Below, piece by piece: positions 8,542 to 16,763 of a stretch of DNA of 64,000 bases (position 1 is the stretch's first letter; each line of letters starts with the position of its first letter). This stretch comes from Lachnospiraceae bacterium UBA7199. Its GTDB lineage: Bacteria > Bacillota > Clostridia > Lachnospirales > Lachnospiraceae. The notes beneath the pieces are model-generated. The model did not search any database, was not told the DNA's origin, and saw only the letters and a list, made by a program, of their open reading frames with translations. Made by a program: the position numbers and the translations under genes. Location: NCBI GenBank assembly GCA_002490775.1, contig DKUR01000019.1, positions 1-64,000 of the forward strand, in the 5' to 3' direction.

Positions 8542-10560
8542 ATGAATAAGAAAAAATTTAGCCTGTTCTTTTTAACTCTGTTACTTATATTGACTATTCC
8601 AGTCTTACCTGTCCATGCAGAAGAAAACAGTGAGGATGAAGACATAACTATGGCGCCTTACTTTCTGGTAGTAAGCAAAGATACTTCCATGGACTGTTTT
8701 CCGCTAAAAGAAACAGATGTGGCCACTAACATAACAGGCACCATTGCAGAAACCTATGTTACCCAAACCTATAAAAATGAAGGAAACGCTCCTATTAGTG
8801 CAAGCTATCTTTTTCCCGCATCCACTAAGGTTACGGTGCACGGCATGACAATGCAGGTGGGAAATAACATTGTCACTGCCCAGATCAAAGAAAAAGAGGA
8901 GGCAAAGCAGGAATTTGAGGAGGCAAAAAGCGAAGGGAAAAGCGCCTCCCTGTTAGAGCAAAAGCGCTCCAACGTATTTAATATGGACGTGGCAAATATC
9001 ATGCCCGGCGATACCGTTATCATAAAGCTGCATTACACGGAACTGATCAGTCCCGAAGAAGGAACTTATCAATTTGTATTTCCTACCGTTGTAGGCCCCC
9101 GTTATTCTGATCCTTCGGAAAGCACTGACAAGGATGCCAATGGCTGGGTAGAAACACCTTATCTTGAAAGCGGCAGCACCATCACCAGCAAATATAATAT
9201 TACAGTCAATCTCTCCACTGGCGTACCAATTACAAATTTAAGCAGTAAATCCCATGATATCAACATTGCATGGAATGATAACTCCTCTGCAAAAATAACC
9301 TTGTCCAATCCTGCTGATTATGCCGGCAACCGGGATTTCATTCTTGATTACAGGCTGACCGGAAATCAGGTGGAAAGCGGTCTTGTCCTTGCAGAAGGAG
9401 AAAACGAAAACTTTTTTATGCTGACCATACAGCCGCCGGAGCGCTTCACCCCCGAAGACATCCCTCCCCGGGAATATATCTTTGTACTGGATGTATCCGG
9501 CTCAATGAACGGTTACCCTATGGACACCGCCAAAACGCTGATCAGAGATCTGGTTTCTAATTTAAAAGAAACGGATAAGTTTAATTTAGTCCTGTTTTCC
9601 GGCTCTTCAGAACAGCTTTCCCCCAAATCGCTGACTGCCACCAAGGAAAATGTTAAAAAAGCCATTGACCTGATTGATGAGCAGGAAGGATATGGCGGCA
9701 CCTCTCTTTCTCCTGCATTAGAAAGTGCCATTGATATTCCTGCTGATAAGAATGTTGCCCGAAGCATCATTGTTATCACAGATGGCTACATTTCCGGGGA
9801 GCAGAACGTATTTGACTTAATAAGTCAAAATCTTGGAAGTACCAGCTTTTTCTCCTTTGGAATCGGCTCTTCCGTAAACCGCTATCTGGTGGATGGTATT
9901 GCATATGCAGGCGCTGGAGAATCCTTCGTGGTAACAGACGCTGAGGATGCATCTGAAACTGCCCAGCGCTTCCGCACTTACATACAGTCGCCGATCTTAA
10001 CGGATATTAATGTTTCTTATGATGGGTTTGATGTTTATGACGTGGAACCAGCAGCTCTTCCTACCTTGTTTGCCCAGAAACCTATTGTCCTGTTTGGTAA
10101 ATATAAAGGTCAGGCGGAAGGAACCATTACTGTTACCGGCAAGACAGGCAACAAGGATTATTCCCAGAAAATCGCAGTTTCTGACATTAAAACGCTTACC
10201 GACAACGATGCCGTCAGCTTCCTATGGGCGCGCACAAGGGTAGAACGCCTTATGGATTATGGTTACAGCAAAGATAACCCCGAAGTGAAAGATGAAGTGA
10301 CACAGCTTGGCCTTACCTACAGCATGATGACGCCTTACACCTCATTTATTGCAGTAATTGACACCATCAGGAATCCAGAAGGTGAAAGCGCTGACGTTGA
10401 CCAGCCTCAGCCTCTTCCTCTCGGCGTATCCAATCTTGCAGTGGGAGGCGGTTACCGGGCTTACTCAGAACCGGCAGACATCATATTGCTTCTTTCCATG
10501 ATATGCATTTTATTGACTGGTATGATCTACCGCCGCAAAAAGAAACCAGCATTACCATAA
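8542..10560 (+). CDS. Secreted VIT and vWA domain protein with C-terminal anchor (likely exosortase target)
   Basis: A 672-residue surface protein. It has a signal peptide (Lys-rich start, FFLTLLLILTIPVLPVHA, cleavage after VHA), a VIT domain (about 40-170, with Y..QTYKNEGNAPISASYLFPA), a von Willebrand factor A domain with MIDAS motif DVSGS (Asp near 317), and a C-terminal hydrophobic helix (about 645-663) followed by RRKKK. Just before the helix lies SEPADI, resembling a PEP-CTERM-like sorting signal. The next gene, 25 bases on, is an exosortase, so this is probably its dedicated substrate. ATG 8542 is preferred: GGAGG lies 10 bases upstream; the TTG at 8521 is in frame but lacks one. Similar VIT-vWA proteins bind metal and matrix ligands; the ligand here is unknown. 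Confidence 0.88.
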   Translation: MNKKKFSLFFLTLLLILTIPVLPVHAEENSEDEDITMAPYFLVVSKDTSMDCFPLKETDVATNITGTIAETYVTQTYKNEGNAPISASYLFPASTKVTVHGMTMQVGNNIVTAQIKEKEEAKQEFEEAKSEGKSASLLEQKRSNVFNMDVANIMPGDTVIIKLHYTELISPEEGTYQFVFPTVVGPRYSDPSESTDKDANGWVETPYLESGSTITSKYNITVNLSTGVPITNLSSKSHDINIAWNDNSSAKITLSNPADYAGNRDFILDYRLTGNQVESGLVLAEGENENFFMLTIQPPERFTPEDIPPREYIFVLDVSGSMNGYPMDTAKTLIRDLVSNLKETDKFNLVLFSGSSEQLSPKSLTATKENVKKAIDLIDEQEGYGGTSLSPALESAIDIPADKNVARSIIVITDGYISGEQNVFDLISQNLGSTSFFSFGIGSSVNRYLVDGIAYAGAGESFVVTDAEDASETAQRFRTYIQSPILTDINVSYDGFDVYDVEPAALPTLFAQKPIVLFGKYKGQAEGTITVTGKTGNKDYSQKIAVSDIKTLTDNDAVSFLWARTRVERLMDYGYSKDNPEVKDEVTQLGLTYSMMTPYTSFIAVIDTIRNPEGESADVDQPQPLPLGVSNLAVGGGYRAYSEPADIILLLSMICILLTGMIYRRKKKPALP

Positions 10561-10585
10561 AAAGGAAAAACAGGAGAAAGTGAAA

Positions 10586-11362
10586 ATGTTTCGAACCTCT
10601 TTGCAATTAAACCGACAAAAGCTTCATACATTCCTAAAGTGCAGTTGGATCTTTTATTTTACAGGTTTTCTCCTGCTTTTTGGAATGAAATATTTTTACA
10701 GCAGGGCAAATGTCAACGATCTTACCTGGATTCTTGCACCCACCGTATGGTGGGTGCAGGCCCTAAGCGGCGTTCCTTTTCATTTTGTTCCTTATGAAGG
10801 ATATGTAAATCATACTTACCAGTTTGTGATAGCCGCTTCCTGCTCTGGAATGCAGTTTTTGATCATTACCATTGCCACTTTGCTTTTTCCTTTTATTCAC
10901 CTGATGAATACAACCAGGAAGAAAATCTGCTGGACAATTTCTATCTTTCCAATTTCCTATATGTTGACTATTTTAGTTAATATTTTCAGAATTATCCTTT
11001 CCATATACCTGCCGGTCATTCTGGAAACAAAAAGCCTTCCGGATGGCTTTTTAACCCCCGCAAGGCTTCATACACTAATTGGCACATTTGTATATTTTAC
11101 TTCTTTGTTTATCATTTACCATCTGGCAAGGCTGCTTACCCGGCAGTCAATTCATAAATTTCTACCGCCAGTGTTTTTTTATCTTGCTTTAGTGCTTGGC
11201 ATTCCTGTTTTAAACCAGAGCTGGAAGAATGGAGAAAAACAGTTTATAGAATATGCTTTACTAGTGATCCTTGTATGTGTGACCGTTATTTTCCTATACT
11301 GGACCTGGAATTTATTAATTAAAACTGCCTCCAAGTATTTCAGAAAAAATCCAGCAAAGTAA
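10586..11362 (+). CDS. Exosortase family membrane protease/transpeptidase (XrtK-like)
   Basis: A 258-residue polytopic membrane protein. The exosortase/archaeosortase triad is visible: Cys86 in AASCSGMQF, Arg135 in VNIFRII, and His162 in RLHTLIG, each at the edge of a membrane helix. These enzymes cleave C-terminal sorting signals of exported proteins. The gene follows the VIT-vWA gene by 25 bases on the same strand, an operon-like enzyme/substrate arrangement. An AGGAGA site is 8 bases before ATG 10586; a GTG at 10580 is too close to it. From memory the Firmicute exosortase K group pairs with a VIT-domain target; this assignment needs a profile match. Exosortases are uncommon in Gram-positive bacteria. 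Confidence 0.85.
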   Translation: MFRTSLQLNRQKLHTFLKCSWIFYFTGFLLLFGMKYFYSRANVNDLTWILAPTVWWVQALSGVPFHFVPYEGYVNHTYQFVIAASCSGMQFLIITIATLLFPFIHLMNTTRKKICWTISIFPISYMLTILVNIFRIILSIYLPVILETKSLPDGFLTPARLHTLIGTFVYFTSLFIIYHLARLLTRQSIHKFLPPVFFYLALVLGIPVLNQSWKNGEKQFIEYALLVILVCVTVIFLYWTWNLLIKTASKYFRKNPAK

Positions 11363-11383
11363 AGCGTATTTTTATGCTGCATG

Positions 11384-12271
11384 TCACCATTTCCGGGTAC
11401 GGTCCAAATAGTACAGTCCCCAATTGCATTCCGATTTATTAGGATTGCTCCCTTTCCAAGGCTCATCAAAGGCCTCAAAAATAAACCCGATGATCTGCTC
11501 TTTTTCAAGCCATTCATTTAACTCCGTGATGTATCGTTTTTGATTTTCCACACAGGCCTGCCCGGGGACCATAGCACTGTTTGTCTTAGTGGTCCATCCA
11601 ACCTCTGTAAACAACACCTGTTTATCAGGAAACAGCGCCTTCACCTCTTCATAATGCTTCCTGTTCATATCCACTGCAACATCCACCGTTTCCTTATAAT
11701 GCAGCGGATAACTGTGAACACTGATAAAGTCCAGATAATCTCCAAGCTCCTTTAAATGGGGCCACTCAAATATCCCTTCGCAGAAAGTAACCGGCTTATC
11801 CAAAGCTTCCTTAAAACGTCTGGCATGGGCAAGAAGCCTTTCTGGTTTTACCATACGAGATCCCCATACGGGCGTATTTTCATTTCCAACAGATACGGCA
11901 GCAACACACTCTTCAAACTCTTTTACAAGCAAAATAAGGTTTTCTACCTCATCATCATTTCTTTTTTTATTCTTTTCCAGCTCCTCCTTCGTATACTCCT
12001 GCTTTACAAAGGGGCAGTTAGGATTATTCACCTCCGGCTCTGAGTCAATACCGATCATGCATTTTAAGGGCAGTTTTTTCTCCCGGATAATCTCCAGTGC
12101 TCTCCTTGCGTGAAGATTGGGATCATACATTCTAATATACTGATACCCCTCCTTCACCAATATAGTAAGATCCTCCTCAATTTGTTCCTTGGAAGGAATC
12201 TCTGTCTTGGGGCTCTGCCCCTGCCTGTAGCCAGAATAGCAGATTGCTTTTCCATAGTTAAGAATATCCAT
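11384..12271 (-). CDS. Glycoside hydrolase family 17-like beta-1,3-glucan enzyme
   Basis: A 295-residue TIM-barrel glycosidase that starts YGKAICYSGYRQGQSP, a signature I associate with bacterial GH17 beta-1,3-glucanases. The acid/base Glu is in SVGNENT (about residue 132) and the nucleophile Glu in FTEVGWTT (about 220). A conserved PWKG...WGLYYLDR end is present. No signal peptide is visible, so it may act in the cytosol on imported laminari-oligosaccharides or glucosides. It is convergent with the exosortase gene (21-base gap) and appears monocistronic. Confidence 0.8.
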   Translation of the reverse strand: MDILNYGKAICYSGYRQGQSPKTEIPSKEQIEEDLTILVKEGYQYIRMYDPNLHARRALEIIREKKLPLKCMIGIDSEPEVNNPNCPFVKQEYTKEELEKNKKRNDDEVENLILLVKEFEECVAAVSVGNENTPVWGSRMVKPERLLAHARRFKEALDKPVTFCEGIFEWPHLKELGDYLDFISVHSYPLHYKETVDVAVDMNRKHYEEVKALFPDKQVLFTEVGWTTKTNSAMVPGQACVENQKRYITELNEWLEKEQIIGFIFEAFDEPWKGSNPNKSECNWGLYYLDRTRKW

Positions 12272-12310
12272 TTCACACCTCCGCAGATAAATCTGTTAAT
12301 CTATTATTTA

Positions 12311-14035
12311 CTATAGCAGATCCCCTTGCTGCTGAATCTGAAATACTGCTGCCTTTTTCTCTAATTTGTCAGCCACCAGGGAAAGGCCATCTATCTTTTC
12401 TGTCATTCCCTGAAGAAGTGTCGTCACCTCATCAATGGATGCAGAAGTTTCCTCAATACTTGCGGCATTCTGCTGGGCCAGCACAGCAACATTCTGTACC
12501 TCACTGACAGCGCTGGATCTGGAATCATTTAAAGCATCTATTTCTTCCATAATCATTTCTATTCCTTTAAGAGACTTATTGATTCCACTCTCTACTGTAT
12601 CAAATACCTGATTTGTTTCTGTCAGCTTATTTTCCTGCACTTGTATGATTTCCTGCACTTCTTCCATCGTATTTACCGAATCGTCGGAATTGTTTTTAAG
12701 TTGTGCAAGCACTTCCCGTATTTCCACTGCAGATAGATTGCACTCTTCAGCCAGCTTTCTGATCTGTTCAGCCACCACTGCAAAGCCTTTTCCCATCTCG
12801 CCAGCACGTGCCGCTTCAATACTGGCATTCAAAGACAGCATATTCGTCTGGGAAGCAATTGATGTAATTACTTCCGTCATCTCGCTGATCTTTTCTACGG
12901 AAACATGAGTTTCATTGGTTTGACGATGAACATTATCCACTGCATCTTTCACCTGATTCATACTAATATTTAATTCCGACAAAGTATCTTTTGCACTTTC
13001 CGCTGCTTTTGCCATTACTTGAGAAGTGTCGGAAAATTCATGCATTCTTTCATTTGTTTCATCAATAATCCTGCCAATTGTGTTGACACTGTTTTCTGCT
13101 TCCATTGCTCCCTGTGCCTGGGTTGATGTAGCAGCCGCCACTTCTTCTGCCGCTGCATTGATTTGTTCCGCTGATTCAAATGCCTTATGTGCATTTTTAT
13201 TACAGGTAATAGTTGTCTGCTCAAGTTCATGAGATTGTACTTGAATCTCATTTACAACAGATGTAAGATTATCATCCAGTTGTTTTACCCCCCGGCACAT
13301 ATCCCCTATTTCATCCTTGCGCGCCATCAATTTTTTCGGTACCTTTATTCCCAACTGTCCTTCACCCATCTGTGCAACACAGGAAATTGCCTTTTTAATC
13401 GCTGAAGCAATGCTGCTGGCACTAAGTATTGAAGTAATGCTGACGATTAAGATCACTGCCAGCATGATCAACAGCATATTCACCAATACTTTCTGAATTC
13501 CTGCCTCAACACTCTTATATTCCTTTCCCATAAATATCATGCCAACAGGTGTTTTTGTTCCTGACTGGTAGAGCGGAATATAAGAGCACATATACCGCTT
13601 TCCAAAAATTTCCGTATGATTACTATGATAGTTCTGTCCTTTATTTAGTACCTGGCTGCTGACTTCCTCTGACGCCTTTGTACCGATCTGACGATTTCCA
13701 TTTGCATCCTTCAACGTAGTTAAAATACGTACATCCCCATAAAACACCGTAACTTCAAATCCGGTTTCTGATTTAATGGAATCTATCAACTGTGTACATT
13801 CGGAAATATTTACATTTTCTCCTTTCCACACCTGCCCTGTTTCATCCAAATAGTATTCCCCTTCCCCCATAGAGTCAAATAATTCCCTGACGGTTTGGGT
13901 GGTTGCCAGTATTCCCTCAAATGCCTGACTTTCCATTCCCTGACTAATCTGGGCAGATGCAACCAAATAGGTAAATACCCCCAGACAAATTACCGGCAAT
14001 AATGCCATAACCATTAATCTTAAACGTAACCTCAC
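12311..14035 (-). CDS. Methyl-accepting chemotaxis protein (Cache-type sensor)
   Basis: Transmembrane chemoreceptor that signals through CheA/CheW. Order: TM1 (about residues 7-27), an extracellular single-Cache-like sensor (about 30-180, with SQVLNKGQNYHS and YMCSYIPLY), TM2 (about 182-206), a HAMP-like linker, and a long cytoplasmic coiled coil with the signalling tip IASQTNMLSLNASIEAARAG. I prefer GTG 14035 as start because GGCGGGG lies 6 bases upstream; a TTG at 14062 is also in frame. No flagellar or che genes are in the window, so the pathway must be encoded elsewhere. Ligand unknown. Confidence 0.9.
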   Translation of the reverse strand: MRLRLRLMVMALLPVICLGVFTYLVASAQISQGMESQAFEGILATTQTVRELFDSMGEGEYYLDETGQVWKGENVNISECTQLIDSIKSETGFEVTVFYGDVRILTTLKDANGNRQIGTKASEEVSSQVLNKGQNYHSNHTEIFGKRYMCSYIPLYQSGTKTPVGMIFMGKEYKSVEAGIQKVLVNMLLIMLAVILIVSITSILSASSIASAIKKAISCVAQMGEGQLGIKVPKKLMARKDEIGDMCRGVKQLDDNLTSVVNEIQVQSHELEQTTITCNKNAHKAFESAEQINAAAEEVAAATSTQAQGAMEAENSVNTIGRIIDETNERMHEFSDTSQVMAKAAESAKDTLSELNISMNQVKDAVDNVHRQTNETHVSVEKISEMTEVITSIASQTNMLSLNASIEAARAGEMGKGFAVVAEQIRKLAEECNLSAVEIREVLAQLKNNSDDSVNTMEEVQEIIQVQENKLTETNQVFDTVESGINKSLKGIEMIMEEIDALNDSRSSAVSEVQNVAVLAQQNAASIEETSASIDEVTTLLQGMTEKIDGLSLVADKLEKKAAVFQIQQQGDLL

Positions 14036-14144
14036 TTTAATCCCCGCCTTCCCTATAAGCAATTTGCACTAAAAAAATGCTTTTTATCGAAGTAATTAGT
14101 ATTATTTTACCATATTTTTAGGGACTTTCCAAGATGTAAAACGA

Positions 14145-15053
14145 TCATAAAACACTTTCTCTAAACTTTTTTATTTCCTCCAAATACTTTTGTCCTAATT
14201 TACTAATCGCCGCTCCTTTTCGGTTCAGATATCCTATGACCATAACTTCATCTGATTTTAATTTTACTGCGCAATAATCAGAACCATTTAAAGATTCACA
14301 GATGATGCCGGAGCACAAGGTATATCCGTTAAGTCCTACCATCAAATTTAGCAGAGTTGCCCTGTCATTTGCTTTGATCAACTGTTTATATGCGTAGGTA
14401 CTCAATACTTCCTCTGCAAAATAAAAGGAATTGTTAGCCCCCTGCTCAAAGGAAAGACAAGGATATTCATCCAGTTCTTCAAGACTAACCTGATCTTTCT
14501 GCGCCAGGGGATGTCCCTTCCACATATAAGCATAGATCCCACATTGTAAAATTTCATGAAATTCCAAATTAGATTCCTGAAACAGCTTGGTCAATACTGC
14601 CCTGTTAAAATCATTCAGGTAAAGAATTCCTATTTCACTTCTGAAATTTTTTACATCCTCAATTACCTCATAAGTCTTCGTTTCATGTACCGCAAACTCA
14701 TATTCGTCCATACCAAACTGCTTAACCATTTCCACAAATGCCTTAACTGCAAAGGTATAGTGCTGCATAGAAACACTAAAACGCTTTTTGCTGTTTTTCT
14801 TTTCTATATAGCGGTCCTCCACCAGACGGTACTGCTCCACCACCTGCCTTGCGTAGCCTAAAAATTCCTCCCCCTGGGGAGTAACCTTTACGCCCCGGTT
14901 GCTCCTGATAAAAAGTGTAATTCCAATCTCCTCTTCCAGTTCCCTGACCGCCTGTGACAAACTGGGCTGCGCAATAAACAATGTTCTGGCTGCTTCATTC
15001 ATGGAATGGGTATCTGCAATTGCAATCACATATTTTAACTGTGTCAATGTCAT
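14145..15053 (-). CDS. LysR family transcriptional regulator
   Basis: A 302-residue LysR-type regulator. The N-terminal winged helix-turn-helix (1-60) reads LTQLKYVIAIADTHSMNEAARTLFIAQPSLSQAVRELE; a periplasmic-binding-like effector domain follows (about 90-295). The gene sits downstream of the MetQ-like lipoprotein gene on the same strand, separated by a strong terminator. CysB/CmbR-type LysR proteins control sulfur amino-acid uptake, and a T-N-A type dyad (16148-16166) precedes the lipoprotein gene, so control of that gene is a plausible inference. Confidence 0.9.
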   Translation of the reverse strand: MTLTQLKYVIAIADTHSMNEAARTLFIAQPSLSQAVRELEEEIGITLFIRSNRGVKVTPQGEEFLGYARQVVEQYRLVEDRYIEKKNSKKRFSVSMQHYTFAVKAFVEMVKQFGMDEYEFAVHETKTYEVIEDVKNFRSEIGILYLNDFNRAVLTKLFQESNLEFHEILQCGIYAYMWKGHPLAQKDQVSLEELDEYPCLSFEQGANNSFYFAEEVLSTYAYKQLIKANDRATLLNLMVGLNGYTLCSGIICESLNGSDYCAVKLKSDEVMVIGYLNRKGAAISKLGQKYLEEIKKFRESVL

Positions 15054-15140
15054 ACTCTATCGTCCACCTTTCTGCCAGGGAAGTCCTTCCCCCAGGCTCA
15101 AATACTGTCACCTGAAAATGCGGCATTCTTATGTTAAAAA

Positions 15141-15164
15141 AGCCCCGGACCACATTCCGGGGCT
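15141..15164 (-). terminator. Terminator after the MetQ-like gene
   Basis: A 9-base GC-rich stem (AGCCCCGGA at 15141-15149 with TCCGGGGCT at 15156-15164) with a six-base loop is followed on the minus strand by TTTTTTAAC. Confidence 0.9.
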
Positions 15165-15196
15165 GTCTTAAAATCATTATAAACGATTTTAGTTCA

Positions 15197-16009
15197 TTAT
15201 TCAAAAGGTATTACTGCACCATCATAAGTATCGGTAATATATTTTTTAATCTCATCAGACTGCAATACTTCAACCAATGCCTTGATCTTGTCAGCATTTT
15301 CATTTCCTTCCTTCACTGCAATTACATTCACATAAGTTTTCGCTGCTTCTGAATCAGAACTTTCATATGCCAGTGCATCTTTTGCTACTGAGTAGCCTGC
15401 TTCAAGTGCATAGTTTCCGTTTAATACCACCAGTGCCACTTCATCCACGACTCTGGGTACCTGCGCTGCCTCCAGTTCCACAATTTCAAGATGATAAGGA
15501 TTTTCAGAAATATCATTTACGGTAGCTTCCAGCCCCACGCCATCCTTTAAGGTAATCAATCCGTTATCCTGTAATAATAAAAGCGCTCTTGCCTCATTGG
15601 TGGTATCATTGGGAACTGCCACACTGTCGCCTTCCGCCACATCACTTAAGCTGCTTTTGGTACCTGGATAAATTCCAAAAGGCTCGTAATGAATACCGCC
15701 TGCATTAAAAAGATGCGTTCCTTTTTCCTCATTAAAGCTGTTAAGATAAGGAATATGCTGGAAATAATTAGCGTCAAAATCCCCGCTTTCCACTACTTCA
15801 TTAGGCTGCACATAATCATTGTAAACGGTTACCTGCAGATCATATCCTTTGTCTGCAAGGATAGGCTTTGCCTGCTCTAAGATCTCTGCGTGGGGTGTGG
15901 AAGATGCAGCTACCTTGATCACCTTATCATCACCGCCTTTGCCGCCGCACCCGGTAAGCGCTCCTGCAATAAATGCTCCTGTTAAAAAAACCGCTAAAAA
16001 TTTTTTCAT
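15197..16009 (-). CDS. MetQ/NlpA family substrate-binding lipoprotein
   Basis: A 270-residue lipoprotein. The signal sequence MKKFLAVFLTGAFIAGALTGC has a lipobox with Cys21. The mature part has family features: VAASSTPHAEIL near the start, YVQPNEVVESGDFDANYFQHIPYLNSF in the middle and VVLNGNYALEAG later. It is the extracellular binding component of a methionine or related importer. The start was set at ATG 16009 because GAGGAG lies 8 bases before; the longer reading adds 19 unlikely residues. No MetN or MetI gene is adjacent, so it is an orphan that must use a transporter encoded elsewhere. Confidence 0.9.
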   Translation of the reverse strand: MKKFLAVFLTGAFIAGALTGCGGKGGDDKVIKVAASSTPHAEILEQAKPILADKGYDLQVTVYNDYVQPNEVVESGDFDANYFQHIPYLNSFNEEKGTHLFNAGGIHYEPFGIYPGTKSSLSDVAEGDSVAVPNDTTNEARALLLLQDNGLITLKDGVGLEATVNDISENPYHLEIVELEAAQVPRVVDEVALVVLNGNYALEAGYSVAKDALAYESSDSEAAKTYVNVIAVKEGNENADKIKALVEVLQSDEIKKYITDTYDGAVIPFE

Positions 16010-16147
16010 AATTTCTCTCCTCCTCGTGTGTGTCTTTTCTTCCTGAAAGCATCGATCCAAATTCATGCATACAGTGAAGTTCTGACTTGATGAAGTGAGT
16101 ATATCATTCCTTTTTCTTTTTGTACAATATATAATTATTGTTGTTAG

Positions 16148-16166
16148 TTATAGGTTTTTCCTATAA
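16148..16166. promoter_or_regulatory. LysR-type dyad upstream of the MetQ-like gene
   Basis: TTATAGG (16148-16154), five T bases, CCTATAA (16160-16166). The spacing and T/A ends fit a LysR box. It lies about 140 bases upstream of the lipoprotein start, the usual location for an activator site. Confidence 0.5.
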
Positions 16167-16212
16167 TTATATACTTAAAATGAATACCATCTGATTTCCA
16201 TATACATCTGTT

Positions 16213-16740
16213 CTATATAATCTCAACCTGACACATTTTCATGGTAAGAAGCGCTGCCTGATGGCTTTCCGGCGTCACTCCTGCACAGCATTTTGCGTTA
16301 ACCTTAATGTCTGTCTCCGGCAGTTTCGCCTTTAGCAAAAGCGCATTAGATACCACGCAGATATCAGTGCATAGCCCTATAAGTTCTATTTGAATCTCCT
16401 CCTTCTGGGCCATTTCATATAAATATTCTGCCAGTTGCTCGGAACCAAAGGTGGGTTTTTCAAATATTTTCGCTTCTGTTTTCTCTAATTCCCCTGCAAT
16501 TTCTTCCCGCAGTTCCCATCCCTTTGTTCCTTTTATACAGTGGGGAACAGGCAGGTGCCTGCCCTCAGAGGTATTCATGTAGTCATCTCCATGGGTATCC
16601 TTTGTTGCAATCACCACCCCTCCCGCATATTCCCTGATCCGCTCTGCCACACTGCTTACGATATTCTGGGCTTCTTTCGTCCCTAATGCACCATCAATAA
16701 AATCATTCTGCATATCAATTACAACCAATACATTTTTCAT
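16213..16740 (-). CDS. pncA: Isochorismatase-family cysteine hydrolase, nicotinamidase-like
   Basis: A 175-residue cytosolic hydrolase. The triad is visible: Asp9 in VVIDMQNDF, Lys in FEKPTFGS, and Cys in GLCTDICVVSN. A metal site is suggested by KDTHGDDY...EGRHLPVPHC. These fit nicotinamidase, which converts nicotinamide to nicotinate for NAD salvage, but other isochorismatase-like enzymes share them. It lies 23 bases downstream of the ABC exporter operon on the same strand and may be cotranscribed with it. Confidence 0.75.
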   Translation of the reverse strand: MKNVLVVIDMQNDFIDGALGTKEAQNIVSSVAERIREYAGGVVIATKDTHGDDYMNTSEGRHLPVPHCIKGTKGWELREEIAGELEKTEAKIFEKPTFGSEQLAEYLYEMAQKEEIQIELIGLCTDICVVSNALLLKAKLPETDIKVNAKCCAGVTPESHQAALLTMKMCQVEII

Positions 16741-16763
16741 TACTTACTTCTCCTTTTCTAAAG

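Noticed and set aside
16010..16212. SAM riboswitch or T-box upstream of the MetQ-like gene
   Set aside because: No conserved S-box core or T-box sequence and no terminator hairpin before the gene; a LysR-type dyad explains the region better.
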